From: Clostridia bacterium
GTDB lineage: Bacteria; Bacillota; Clostridia; Oscillospirales; Acutalibacteraceae
Assembly (NCBI GenBank): GCA_900755995.1
Contig: CAAEIM010000041.1
Span: 1 to 23,661 of the forward strand
Reading direction: 5' to 3'
Length of the DNA: 23,661 nucleotides
The translations under genes and the position numbers were made by a program. The notes under the pieces were generated by a model. The model worked only from the letters and a program-made list of their open reading frames with translations. It searched no databases and was not told where the DNA came from. Positions 12,809 through 20,297 of the stretch are shown here, in pieces. Within the stretch, counting starts at the first letter, position 1. The number at the start of each line of letters is the position of its first letter.

Positions 12809-14349
12809 ACTGAGGTACTCCTTTCTCGTCTGTATATTTTCTCTGTGAGTTCAAGACCGCCTGTAAGCCTGAATTTCAATGTGTCATTTCCATATACAGT
12901 TATACTCTCAACTATATCCTGAAAAATATCCTTGTGAAATGTCAGGTCATCGACATAATCGGTTATGACTTCATTGAGGTAATTCAGCCTTTCAAGTAAT
13001 TCGCCGTTTTTGTCCTCGGAAATAATTTTTCTATGTTCCTCCTTAAGCTTTTGCAGTTTTTTGGAAATCTCGGTAACCTGAACAGTGAATTCTGCATCTT
13101 TGAGAATACCCTTTGTATGTAGCTTTGCGAGCATATGGTTTTTTGCACTTAAATCTGCAATCTCTTTATTTATCCTGTAGATTGATTCCTGTTCAGGATT
13201 TGACCTGTTTTTGAGCATTTCTATCTGCTTAATCAAGGTGTCAAGAATATATTTTTTATTTGCTTTCAGCTTACTCATAAGTGCTGTGAATGCGTCATAA
13301 AAATCGGTTTCGGGAATTCTTCCTGTGTTACATTCAGACCTTGATGTGGTTCTGTATGAACACACCCAATATATTTTGTCCTTGTCGGTGAGCTTGCGGA
13401 AATTTTTCCCGCAGTCTGTACACTTTACTTTCCCTGACAGAAGCGATACTTGCCTGTTATACGAAGATTTCTTTCTGTCATTCTGCAATTGCTTTACGGC
13501 ATTGAAAATTTCTTTAGAGATAATAGGCACATTACTGTTTTCTACATAGTACTGCGCCTTTTCACCTCTGTTTCTTTTTCGTGTAAAGGGAAGTGTTTCC
13601 GTAGTGTATTTCTTTTGCAGTACAGCGTCACCCATATATCTCTCGTTATTGAGAATATAGTCTATCCCGTAAACATACCATTTTCGGCTTGAGTCGGGAT
13701 TTTCTTTGTTAAGGATATTGGCAATAGACTGCTTTCCGTAGCCTTGTAGGTATAAGTCAAAAATTCTTCTTACAACCTCGGCTTCATCTTCCTTAATTCT
13801 CAATTCGCCGTTTATCATTCTGAAACCGTAAGCAGGGCAGGAGGTGTTGTATTGACCTGATTCCATTCGCTTTTTGTAGCTCCAGCGGACATTGTCGGAA
13901 ATATTCTGCGACTCCTGCTGTGCCGATAGGGCAGGAAGAGTGATAAGCATTTCTACATTTATTTTATCTGTATCAATGCCCTGTTCCTCAAAGAACACGC
14001 TTATATCCATTTCTTTCAGCATACGGATTGCAGATATAAGCTCGTTTGCATTTCTTGAAAATCTTGAAACCGATTTAGTAACAATGCGGTCGATTTTCCC
14101 TTTTTGGCAATCATTAAGCATTCTTTTGAATTCATCACGCTTTTTCATTGATGTACCTGTGATACCCTCATCGGCATATATGTCAACAAGCTCATACTGC
14201 GGATGAGTTTTCACATAATTGCTGTAATATTTTATCTGGGTAATAAATGAATTCTTCTGATCCATAGAATCGGTTGAAACCCGGCAATAAGCGGCAATTC
14301 TCTTTTTTACTTCTTCATTTGGCTTTATGAGAATTTCTGTTGATTTCAT
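12805..14349 (-). CDS. Large serine recombinase, first of the cluster
   Basis: The 514-aa product has catalytic Ser25 in AAYCRVSTD, the KSVSRFSRN motif and MDISVFFEEQGIDTD. The Recombinase domain (PAYGFRMINGE, ILNNERYMGDAVL) follows, then a zinc ribbon (CTDCGKNF...WVC...SECNTGRI) and a long coiled coil (about 400-480). It would join and cut att sites of the element. An upstream in-frame ATG (14421) would add 24 unrelated residues. ATG 14349 has AAAGGAG 9 nt upstream and is preferred. The stop overlaps the next ATG (ATGA), so the three recombinases form one translational unit. About 100 bp separates it from the 52-aa gene upstream, which is probably co-transcribed. Confidence 0.95.
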   Translation of the reverse strand: MKSTEILIKPNEEVKKRIAAYCRVSTDSMDQKNSFITQIKYYSNYVKTHPQYELVDIYADEGITGTSMKKRDEFKRMLNDCQKGKIDRIVTKSVSRFSRNANELISAIRMLKEMDISVFFEEQGIDTDKINVEMLITLPALSAQQESQNISDNVRWSYKKRMESGQYNTSCPAYGFRMINGELRIKEDEAEVVRRIFDLYLQGYGKQSIANILNKENPDSSRKWYVYGIDYILNNERYMGDAVLQKKYTTETLPFTRKRNRGEKAQYYVENSNVPIISKEIFNAVKQLQNDRKKSSYNRQVSLLSGKVKCTDCGKNFRKLTDKDKIYWVCSYRTTSRSECNTGRIPETDFYDAFTALMSKLKANKKYILDTLIKQIEMLKNRSNPEQESIYRINKEIADLSAKNHMLAKLHTKGILKDAEFTVQVTEISKKLQKLKEEHRKIISEDKNGELLERLNYLNEVITDYVDDLTFHKDIFQDIVESITVYGNDTLKFRLTGGLELTEKIYRRERSTSV

Positions 14350-14452
14350 ATCAGCGTACTCCTTTCTTTGGATTACCAACTTTTTGGCAACACAAAGGAT
14401 ACCACAAGAGTTCGGATACATCCAGACCTATTTTTTGAAAAATCAAACTTTT

Positions 14453-14611
14453 TTAGCAGTGAATTAAATCAGCACAGCAGTAATATTCTGCGTTTATATT
14501 TAAAATTTTTTCATACTCGTTCACTGTGATTACATTCAATCGCAAAAGCCGGTCTAACAGGTTTTTGCTGTAATAAAAAGCCGAACGGTTTTCTGTTCTT
14601 TCATATTTCAT
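14453..14611 (-). CDS. Small protein upstream of recombinases (52 aa, SHOCT-like)
   Basis: The intact 52-codon frame begins MKYERTENRSAFYYSKNLLD and ends ADLIHC. The segment LLDRLLRLNVITVNEYEKIL resembles short SHOCT-type helical repeats (LxxLxxxGxITxxEYExxK), which occur in many small proteins encoded just before serine recombinases on conjugative elements. GAGG lies about 8 nt before the ATG, and the gene begins 5 nt after the stop of the 40-aa membrane protein, so the two are coupled. Two cysteines lie near the end (CC). A role as excision or regulatory accessory is plausible from position only. Confidence 0.6.
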   Translation of the reverse strand: MKYERTENRSAFYYSKNLLDRLLRLNVITVNEYEKILNINAEYYCCADLIHC

Positions 14612-14616
14612 CAGAG

Positions 14617-14739
14617 TTACCTCTTTTCGTTTTTGTTTTCATCCATATATTGATCTGCTCTTGAAGCCGCATTACAGAGACACATAACGCACACGCCGAT
14701 AAACACACCTATAAATAATCCAATAATAAAACCTATCAT
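14617..14739 (-). CDS. DUF3789-like small membrane protein (40 aa)
   Basis: The frame encodes MIGFIIGLFIGVFIGVCVMC then LCNAASRADQYMDENKNEKR: one glycine-rich membrane helix (about 2-21), a CLC motif and a charged tail with A-D-x-x-M. This is the layout of DUF3789 proteins of Firmicutes conjugative elements. GGAG is 8 nt before the ATG. It is followed after 5 nt by the 52-aa gene and then the recombinases. The function of the family is unknown. The call rests on pattern memory of a very short protein, so it is moderately sure. Confidence 0.65.
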   Translation of the reverse strand: MIGFIIGLFIGVFIGVCVMCLCNAASRADQYMDENKNEKR

Positions 14740-14764
14740 ATAAAATTCTCCAATCTATAATTAT

Positions 14765-15290
14765 ATTTTGTTACGGCAGGCAACAGCTATGCAGAACACA
14801 GCCGCTGCCTGCTGTCTTATATCAATCGTTTTACAAGGCGGTTTACATATACAACACCGCTGTTGGCACATAGGGTTGAATATCTGTAAGACATACAATG
14901 TGCTGTTACATTAGCGTTGGGAATTTTCCGAATATGAAACCGCCTTGCTTTGGTTGGTATTTATCCTCAATATTCCCCAACCGGGAACACATCAGACGGT
15001 CAACGCATATTGACCTCATTGGAATTTCACCACCGTGAGGATCTCCCACAGCCGCCCTCATTGCTTGCGACGGTTTTATCTCGCTCGAGCTGTGACTGGA
15101 CGGAAGTATCATTATCCCTTCTGCCTGTCATCGCCGTCATTGAATTTGCCTTTCAATGTCTGAGTCCTGAAGACCTGTTAAGGTGTTCGCTCATGTGGCT
15201 TGTCCGTGCCGAACAGCAGAAGGAAGGTATCTGATGTGCTGATATTGAATTTTCAAGGTGCAAATAATAACGCCAATGATATGGCAGGGG
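14765..15290 (-). other. GC-richer structured region without a clear gene
   Basis: This stretch is clearly richer in G+C than the flanks and full of paired segments. An 11-bp perfect helix joins 14834-14844 with 14937-14947. Hairpins occur at 14952-14982 (GGTTGG/CCAACC) and 14998-15015 (GGTCAA/TTGACC). A 13-bp stem joins 14776-14788 with 14800-14812. In that last stem two positions pair only on the minus strand (G-U versus A-C), hinting at a minus-strand RNA. Two adjacent 37-codon minus frames are possible (15027-15140, MTAMTGRRDND..., and 14906-15019, MRSICVDRLMC...), with AAAGG and GGTGGTGA before them. It could be a large structured RNA, a transfer or recombination region, or small leader genes. 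Confidence 0.4.
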
Positions 15291-15345
15291 AAATTTATCC
15301 CTCTACTTCCTTATTCCACACTTTTTTTCGATTTAACAACCGATT

Positions 15346-15897
15346 TTAGAAAAAATTTTTTAATTTTTTTATAATAGACTTTTTTCGCTTGTTAATCATT
15401 TGTTGAGAAACGCCGAGTAGTTCAGCCAAATCATTTTCTGTCATAGGCTTCGGAGATAAAAAAAGCATATTGATAATTTTGAATTCCTCTTTAGTAAGCG
15501 ATTGAATAGCTTTATGTAAAGTTTCAAATTCAAAATTGCTGACCACTATATTTTCTACACTATCTTCGTTGTTGCTGATGCTTTCTTCAATTAACATATC
15601 ATTGTCAGGACTAACCGAATCATTCAGCGAAACAACTTGTATATCCGCATCACTTTTGCAATCATTAACATACTGTTCATGCCGTTCATCTCTGCGTGAC
15701 TGCTTTATCTTATCCGGCGGGACTTCAATAAATACTTTTTCGCCGTTTTCTTCTTCGGTAGTCGTTTTATAAAAGCGTTTTTCTTTGTGCTGCTTGAGGT
15801 AAATAAACGCTTGTTTTCCTGTTAATCTAATAAATCTTCTCTTTTTATCGGCAGAGAAGTAATCACCGTTTTTATCTTCAATATAATAGATTGACAA
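15346..15897 (-). CDS. Sigma-70 region-4-like regulator
   Basis: The 183-aa product ends in a helix-turn-helix of the sigma-70 region 4 type (LTKEEFKIINMLFLSPKPMTENDLAELLGVSQQMINKRKKSIIKKLKNFF, given here in parts: LTKEEFKIINMLF, then MTENDLAELLGVS, then QQMINKRKKS). The N-terminal part (about 1-80) is charged with aromatic residues, and an acidic, flexible middle follows (NNEDSVENI). Region 2 is not visible, so this is a partial or specialised sigma factor or sigma-like activator, of the kind carried by Tn1549/Tn916-type elements. Translation starts at TTG 15897 with GGAGGA 6-7 nt upstream, but that site is inside a near-perfect hairpin (15905-15947), so translation is probably conditional. 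It may control the recombinase operon to its left. Confidence 0.8.
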   Translation of the reverse strand: MSIYYIEDKNGDYFSADKKRRFIRLTGKQAFIYLKQHKEKRFYKTTTEEENGEKVFIEVPPDKIKQSRRDERHEQYVNDCKSDADIQVVSLNDSVSPDNDMLIEESISNNEDSVENIVVSNFEFETLHKAIQSLTKEEFKIINMLFLSPKPMTENDLAELLGVSQQMINKRKKSIIKKLKNFF

Positions 15898-15904
15898 TCG
15901 AAAT

Positions 15905-15947
15905 CCTCCGTTCTGTTTGACTTTTTGCGTTCAAACAGAACAGGAGG
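15905..15947 (-). promoter_or_regulatory. Hairpin hiding the sigma gene's ribosome binding site
   Basis: CCTCCGTTCTGTTTGA (15905-15920) and TCAAACAGAACAGGAGG (15931-15947) are inverted copies with a single extra base, giving about 16 pairs and a 10-nt loop. In the leftward mRNA the 3' arm ends with the GGAGG that serves TTG 15897, so the ribosome binding site is fully paired with an upstream CCTCC. It looks like a translational switch. No T tract follows, so termination is unlikely. Confidence 0.7.
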
Positions 15948-16081
15948 TCCTCGAATTAAACAAATTCCGCAGTTATGGGTAAAAAAATAAAAGCTATTAA
16001 CTTGAATTGTGACGAATTTTTGATTAATACACTTATTTATGAAGAATAGAGTAAGGTGTTGAAAGAGATAGAAAAAAGTCG

Positions 16082-16115
16082 AAAAAAATACCGCAGTGCA
16101 TTTTGCACTGCGGTA
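16082..16115 (-). terminator. Terminator between sugar operon and sigma gene
   Basis: TACCGCAGTGCA (16089-16100) and TGCACTGCGGTA (16104-16115) form a 12-bp perfect stem with a 3-nt TTT loop. The minus strand continues with TTTTTTT. It ends leftward transcription and isolates the sigma-like gene from the sugar operon. Confidence 0.88.
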
Positions 16116-16240
16116 ATAAAAAAATATACACTTTTTATTTCTTTAAACTTTTCCTTAATTTTATTTTCTTTAATAATCGACTCTCTCCTATTTTGAAAGA
16201 TATATTCTATACTTCATACTTCAATTGAAAATTTAACAAA

Positions 16241-16290
16241 ACAACAATATACCCTGCAAGTAAAAACATTATTGCAGGGTGTATTGTTGT
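16241..16290. repeat. 19-bp hairpin repeat
   Basis: ACAACAATATACCCTGCAA (16241-16259) and TTGCAGGGTGTATTGTTGT (16272-16290) pair over 19 positions with a single wobble, around a 12-nt loop. T-rich sequence follows on both strands, but there is no clean T run. It may be a terminator of the sugar operon, or a MITE- or REP-like element end. Confidence 0.65.
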
Positions 16291-16354
16291 GGCTATTTAA
16301 TTATCTTTTTTGAACGCCGTCTGCTTAACGTAATTATGACAGAAAAGGAAATCA

Positions 16355-16477
16355 TCAATAAAATCCAGAGTGTGCTATATTAACTGCTTCGCCTGTTTGC
16401 CACAGATTTATACCTGTATTATTTTGGTTATTTCCTCCCGTTGAGGAATTACCTTTATTGCCGGACTGAACACTTAG
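16355..16477 (-). pseudogene. Possible 3' remnant of a Gly/Asn/Ser-rich protein gene
   Basis: Between an in-frame stop (16478-16480) and a stop at 16355 the minus strand reads LSVQSGNKGNSSTGGNNQNN then TGINLWQTGEAVNIAHSGFY. There is no methionine and no ribosome binding site. The Gly/Asn/Ser-rich run looks like a linker of a secreted or surface protein. It lies just after the HPr-like gene. It may be a chance open frame; confidence is low. Confidence 0.2.
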
Positions 16478-16504
16478 TTAGGACAGCTTTTCTTGTGACA
16501 AACA

Positions 16505-16732
16505 TTATATTTTGAATCTTTCTAACTCTTTTTCGTACTCTTCAGTATCAGTACCGTATATTACAACCTGTAGAGGGTTACTTAAGTTAAGACTGTAAAT
16601 TCCTAACAGTGATTTTGCATCTACTGTATATCGGTCTGAAACTAAATCCACATCAAACTCACATTTTGAGGTCAATTCAACAAATTCCCTCACTTGATTT
16701 ATTTCTGTTAATCTGATTGACATAACTTTCAT
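16505..16732 (-). CDS. HPr-like protein lacking the phosphorylatable histidine
   Basis: The 75-aa product has the HPr fold pattern, including VDAKSLLGIYSLNL (37-50), which matches the conserved region around the regulatory Ser46 of HPr; here the serine is Ser41. The N-terminal active-site loop GLHARPA is absent. In an ungapped alignment Glu10 takes the place of His15. It thus cannot act in the phosphotransferase chain, but could be phosphorylated on serine by HPr kinase and act in carbon catabolite control, as Crh does in Bacillus. GGGAGA lies 6 nt before the ATG, and the gene starts 3 nt after the fructokinase stop, so it is the last gene of the operon. The family call is moderate, since the sequence is short and divergent. 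Confidence 0.7.
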   Translation of the reverse strand: MKVMSIRLTEINQVREFVELTSKCEFDVDLVSDRYTVDAKSLLGIYSLNLSNPLQVVIYGTDTEEYEKELERFKI

Positions 16733-16735
16733 AGA

Positions 16736-17689
16736 TTATCTCCCGTTTTCTTGAATTTTTTTAATTTCACCTAATGTTGGCAATGCCGGAATAGCACCTC
16801 TTTGAGTTGTTGTCAAACTACCGGCAGCATTTGCAAAATTAATGTTTTCAGCAAGGTTCATATTACTGATTTCGCATAGATTAAAATCTTTAATTTGCCA
16901 AAGCATTGCCCCAACAAAAGCATCACCGGCACCTGTTGTATCAACCGCATTTACATTGTAAGTAGGGAAAATGCCGAAATGTTTTTTATTGCGAAAACAA
17001 GCACCTTTTTCGCCTAATGAAACCAATACCAAAGAAGGACCCATATTCAAAAGCTTTTCTGAACCTAATTCTAAATTTGTTTCATTGGTTATCAAATACA
17101 TTTCTTCCTCTGATACTTTTAAAATATCAGAAAAAGCAATTGCTTTAGTAATTATTTTTATTGACTCAGCCTTGTCTTTCCACAAAAGCGGTCGATAATT
17201 TGGATCAAAGCTTATGATTTTCCCATGCTCTTTTGCATAGGCTACCGAATCAAATGTTGCCTTTCTACACGGTTCATCTGTTAGCGACACAGAACCGAAA
17301 TGAAAAATTTTGCAATCATTAATCAATTCATTTTTCACTTCATTTGTATTCAGCATCATATCTGCACCGGGGTTTCGATAAAAGGAAAACGAACGATCCC
17401 CTGATTTATCTAATTGAACAAAAGCAAGTGTTGTAGGAACTTCACTATCAGTAACAAGACCGGAAGTATCAATGTTATGACTGTTCAACGTATCTTTTAA
17501 ATAAGCACCAAAAGCATCATTGCCGATTTTTCCGATAAATGCCGATGTGCCGCCTAATTTGCTGTTCATTGCCAAAACATTCGCAGGTGCGCCTCCCGGA
17601 TTTCGTGCAAACAAAGCAATACCCTGTTCATTTGTTCCGTTAGGCGTAAAATCAATGAGGATTTCACCCAAGCTTACAATATCAATCAT
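16736..17689 (-). CDS. Fructokinase (PfkB/ribokinase family)
   Basis: The 317-aa product phosphorylates a sugar, most likely fructose to fructose 6-phosphate, with ATP in the cytoplasm. It shows the PfkB signature near the N terminus (NPGGAPANVLAMNSKLGG, 30-47), the substrate region FYRNPGADMML, and the C-terminal DTTGAGDAFVGA with the catalytic aspartate in GAGD. Its length is typical. FYRNPGAD fits bacterial fructokinases better than ribokinases. GAGAGG lies 7 nt before the ATG, and the start overlaps the end of the transporter gene by 8 bp, so translation is coupled. Beside a sorbitol-type dehydrogenase it supplies the second step of a sorbitol-fructose-F6P route. Exact substrate is inferred from context. 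Confidence 0.88.
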   Translation of the reverse strand: MIDIVSLGEILIDFTPNGTNEQGIALFARNPGGAPANVLAMNSKLGGTSAFIGKIGNDAFGAYLKDTLNSHNIDTSGLVTDSEVPTTLAFVQLDKSGDRSFSFYRNPGADMMLNTNEVKNELINDCKIFHFGSVSLTDEPCRKATFDSVAYAKEHGKIISFDPNYRPLLWKDKAESIKIITKAIAFSDILKVSEEEMYLITNETNLELGSEKLLNMGPSLVLVSLGEKGACFRNKKHFGIFPTYNVNAVDTTGAGDAFVGAMLWQIKDFNLCEISNMNLAENINFANAAGSLTTTQRGAIPALPTLGEIKKIQENGR

Positions 17690-19058
17690 TATTATGCCTC
17701 TCTTTTGAATTTAACTCAGTTATGATTTTGTTATATGAATTTTTATTTATTTGATAGAAAAACAGTACAACAGCTGTAATTATCCACAATACACCGGGGA
17801 TTGTTGAAAATGCGTGATGCATAGTAGCCTGAACCGTGTTGTTCTGCACGCTGTTTGCAACAAATCCAAAACCTCCGAGAGTTGCAGATAACAGAGCAGT
17901 TCCGATTGCCATACCAACCTTATTTCCCAAAGATACAAACGCATACTGAAAGCCGTCATTGCGAATACCTGTTTTCCACTCGCCATATTCTACACAATCG
18001 GGAACAATAGCATAAATAGCTGTATTAAATCCGCAGAAGAAAAATTGTGATAAAGCTGATAAAGTATAAAAACCGATAGGGGAGTTTGTTGCACTAAAGA
18101 AATACAAAGCAATCATAGATATACCTGTACCGGCAGCAAAAACAGCCGCCGTTCTACCTTTGTTGCCGATTTTACGGAAAACAATCGGGAATGCACCTGC
18201 ACCCAAAATAGATGGCACGATTAATATCAGTGAATACACAGTAAACAAGCTTTCGTTTCCCTCAACATATTTAAAATAGTATAAAAGGTCAGCGTTTCTT
18301 CCATATAATGTAATTCCAAATAAAACCTGTCCTGCTAATGCAATAAGATAAGGTTTGTTTTGAAGCGCTGCTTTCAACTGAGTTTTTATCGGAATTTTCT
18401 TTTTCACTGGTGGCTGTACTACTTCTTTTGTTTTTGAAAAGCAGAACCAGTGGCATGCTACGAAAATACTACCGTATAAAATAGTAACCAAAAGGTATCC
18501 TCTTGCCTGATTTTCGCCTCCAAAAATCGAAATTAAGGGCAGTGTTACCATATTAATTACATTTATGGCTATCATAGCACAAACAGAGCGAAATGTATTA
18601 ATCTTTGCGCGTTCTTCAATGTTTTGTGTTAATGTACCGCATAATGTTCCATACGGAATGTTTACACAGGTATATCCCACAACGAGAATACAGTATGTAA
18701 TATACATATATATTGTTTTTGAACTGTCATCCCAATTTGGATGAGCCCAAAACGTAAGAACTAATACTATGGCGGTCAATGGTGCACCAATCAACAACCA
18801 TGGACGATATCTGCCCCATCTGGTTTTAGTTCTGTCACTCAGAGAGCCGATTATAGGGTCGTTAATTGCATCCCAGAATCGTGATATCAGCATTAACAAC
18901 GAAACTGCTGCCATTGGTATTCCACAAACATCTGTATAGAAAATCATAAGAAAATTGCCAACGAACATCCAACTGAAATTACAGCCGATATCTCCAAAGC
19001 CGTAAGCGAGTTTGCTGATAAATGGGATTTTAATATTTGTTTGTTTTTTGTTATCCAT
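17682..19058 (-). CDS. GPH-family sugar/cation symporter (MelB type)
   Basis: The 458-aa product is a polytopic membrane transporter with about 12 hydrophobic segments. The family signature is clear: RFWDAINDPIIGSLSDRTKT then RWGRYRPWLLIG (about 61-93), as in melibiose, xyloside and glucuronide:cation symporters. It would import a sugar, polyol or small glycoside with Na+ or H+. No PTS-type IIA extension is seen at the C terminus, so it is not directly regulated that way. AAAGGGTG lies before the ATG. The gene begins 13 bp after the dehydrogenase stop and overlaps the fructokinase. From the operon the cargo may be sorbitol or another polyol, but GPH substrates are not predictable from sequence. 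Confidence 0.9.
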   Translation of the reverse strand: MDNKKQTNIKIPFISKLAYGFGDIGCNFSWMFVGNFLMIFYTDVCGIPMAAVSLLMLISRFWDAINDPIIGSLSDRTKTRWGRYRPWLLIGAPLTAIVLVLTFWAHPNWDDSSKTIYMYITYCILVVGYTCVNIPYGTLCGTLTQNIEERAKINTFRSVCAMIAINVINMVTLPLISIFGGENQARGYLLVTILYGSIFVACHWFCFSKTKEVVQPPVKKKIPIKTQLKAALQNKPYLIALAGQVLFGITLYGRNADLLYYFKYVEGNESLFTVYSLILIVPSILGAGAFPIVFRKIGNKGRTAAVFAAGTGISMIALYFFSATNSPIGFYTLSALSQFFFCGFNTAIYAIVPDCVEYGEWKTGIRNDGFQYAFVSLGNKVGMAIGTALLSATLGGFGFVANSVQNNTVQATMHHAFSTIPGVLWIITAVVLFFYQINKNSYNKIITELNSKERHNND

Positions 19059-19071
19059 ATTAACACCCTTT

Positions 19072-20115
19072 TCAGATTTTAATAACAGCTTTCACAATGT
19101 TTGCTTTGTCTTCGATACTTTTATCCATAGCATTTTGAATATCATCAAAATCAAAAATATCTGTAACAATTCCCTTTAAATTGACTTTGCCCGAGGCAAC
19201 AGCGTCAATTGCCATAGGATAAATATTGCGATAACGAAATACTGTTTTAAAGGTTAATTCTTTATCAAGAACAAGACTCATCGGCAAGTTCATTTCGCCT
19301 GTTTTGGAGTAACCTACAAGCACAATGTTACTGCCTTTCTTAGTCATATGGATACATTGACGAGTTGTAAATTCTGTTCCGGCTGTTTCAATTGCAAGGT
19401 CGCAACCTGCTCCATTTGTCAACTTCATAATAGCTTCAACAGCATCCTCTTCTTTGCCGTTGATTACACCATCAGCACCTAATTCCATTGCCTTGTCTAA
19501 TCTTTTTTGCATAATATCAACTACATATACTTTGCTTACACCCTCTGCCTTTAATGCCATCATAGATACAAGTCCTATGCAACCGGCACCCATAACTACA
19601 GCAGTTTGTCCTGCATGAGCATCACCTTGATTTGCAGCATGAAAACCTACTGCAAGAGGCTCAATCAATGCACCTTCCATTGTTGAAACATTGTCAGGGA
19701 GTTTAAAGCATAAATCAGCTTCGTGTGCAACATATTCCTGAAAAACACCGTCAACGGGAGGTGTTGCAAAGAAAACCACATCAGGGCAAAGATTATATCG
19801 TCCTGTTTTACAAAACTCGCAGTGCCCGCAGGTTTTTCCGGGTTCTAATGCTACACGATCACCGACTTTCAAGTGTTTTACAGCGGAACCTACCTCAACA
19901 ACAACACCACCCGGTTCGTGTCCCAAAACGAACGGCGGTTTTACAACATAATCGCCAATTGCACCGGTTTCGTAGTAATGCATATCACTACCGCAGATAC
20001 CAACGTACTCAAGCTTTACCAAAACCTCATTTGATGCCGGAACAGGAATGGGACGCTGAGTATATCCCATCTTTTTAATATCCGTCATAACAGCTACTTT
20101 CATATTGTCTTTCAT
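19072..20115 (-). CDS. Zinc-dependent polyol dehydrogenase (sorbitol/xylitol type)
   Basis: The 347-aa product is a medium-chain dehydrogenase. It has catalytic zinc ligands in GICGSDMHYYETGAIGDY and GHEPGG, structural-zinc cysteines CGHCEFCKTGRYNLC, a dinucleotide-binding GAGCIG, and FRYRNIYPMAI near the end. These are hallmarks of sorbitol (L-iditol)/xylitol dehydrogenases, which oxidise the polyol to a ketose with NAD+. VVDI after the GxGxxG strand, with an acidic residue at its end, favours NAD+ over NADP+. AGGAGG lies 7 nt before ATG 20115. It is the first gene of the operon, 13 bp before the transporter. Because a fructokinase follows, sorbitol to fructose is the best guess; xylitol to xylulose would need a xylulokinase, which is absent here. 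Confidence 0.9.
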   Translation of the reverse strand: MKDNMKVAVMTDIKKMGYTQRPIPVPASNEVLVKLEYVGICGSDMHYYETGAIGDYVVKPPFVLGHEPGGVVVEVGSAVKHLKVGDRVALEPGKTCGHCEFCKTGRYNLCPDVVFFATPPVDGVFQEYVAHEADLCFKLPDNVSTMEGALIEPLAVGFHAANQGDAHAGQTAVVMGAGCIGLVSMMALKAEGVSKVYVVDIMQKRLDKAMELGADGVINGKEEDAVEAIMKLTNGAGCDLAIETAGTEFTTRQCIHMTKKGSNIVLVGYSKTGEMNLPMSLVLDKELTFKTVFRYRNIYPMAIDAVASGKVNLKGIVTDIFDFDDIQNAMDKSIEDKANIVKAVIKI

Positions 20116-20133
20116 AATTATGCCTCCTGTATT

Positions 20134-20152
20134 AACACTTTTATAAAGTGTT
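20134..20152. promoter_or_regulatory. Perfect palindromic operator of the polyol operon
   Basis: AACACTTT-TAT-AAAGTGTT is a perfect 8-bp inverted repeat with a 3-bp centre. It lies between the predicted promoter and the ribosome binding site of the dehydrogenase gene, where a bound repressor would block transcription. Half-sites of the same sequence lie upstream of the ROK gene, so the ROK protein is the likely binder. Confidence 0.78.
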
Positions 20153-20165
20153 TTATTAAGTATCT

Positions 20166-20196
20166 ATATTAAATCACAAAAAATTGTCAAAGTCAA
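20166..20196 (-). promoter_or_regulatory. Probable promoter of the polyol operon
   Basis: Minus-strand TTGACT (20196-20191) is followed at 17 bp by TTTAAT, or at 19 bp by TAATAT, within 20173-20166. A second TTGACA-like box overlaps it, so the exact -35 is uncertain. The palindromic operator lies about 15 bp downstream. Confidence 0.5.
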
Positions 20197-20251
20197 TACA
20201 AACACAAAATTTCATCACAATTACTAAATATCAGATGTCAAAATTGTGCAA

Positions 20252-20291
20252 AAAAGCAGTGATTCCAATATTGTTAGGAATCACTGCTTTT
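20252..20291 (-). terminator. Terminator of the ROK gene
   Basis: AAAAGCAGTGATTCC (20252-20266) and GGAATCACTGCTTTT (20277-20291) are perfect inverted copies with a 10-nt loop, with T runs on both strands. It lies 7 bp after the ROK stop codon and separates the regulator from the operon promoter. Confidence 0.88.
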
Positions 20292-20297
20292 TTTGCT

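Larger units (their letters stand above)
15948..16504. other. Gap with terminators, no intact gene
   Basis: About 560 bp between the sigma-like gene and the sugar operon. It contains the 16080-16115 terminator, a 19-bp hairpin (16241-16290), an AT-rich stretch and a stop-limited coding remnant (16355-16477). I see no promoter with clear -35 and -10 boxes for the sigma-like gene. Confidence 0.6.

Noticed and set aside
14906..15112. Minus-strand 68-codon frame starting at 15112
   Set aside because: The start has only a 3-nt spacing from AAGGG; the shorter frame from 15019 is better started, and even that is uncertain.
14950..15234. Plus-strand 94-codon open frame in the GC-rich block
   Set aside because: No ribosome binding site, unusual composition, and it overlaps better-started minus frames; it looks like a by-product of a stop-poor structured region.
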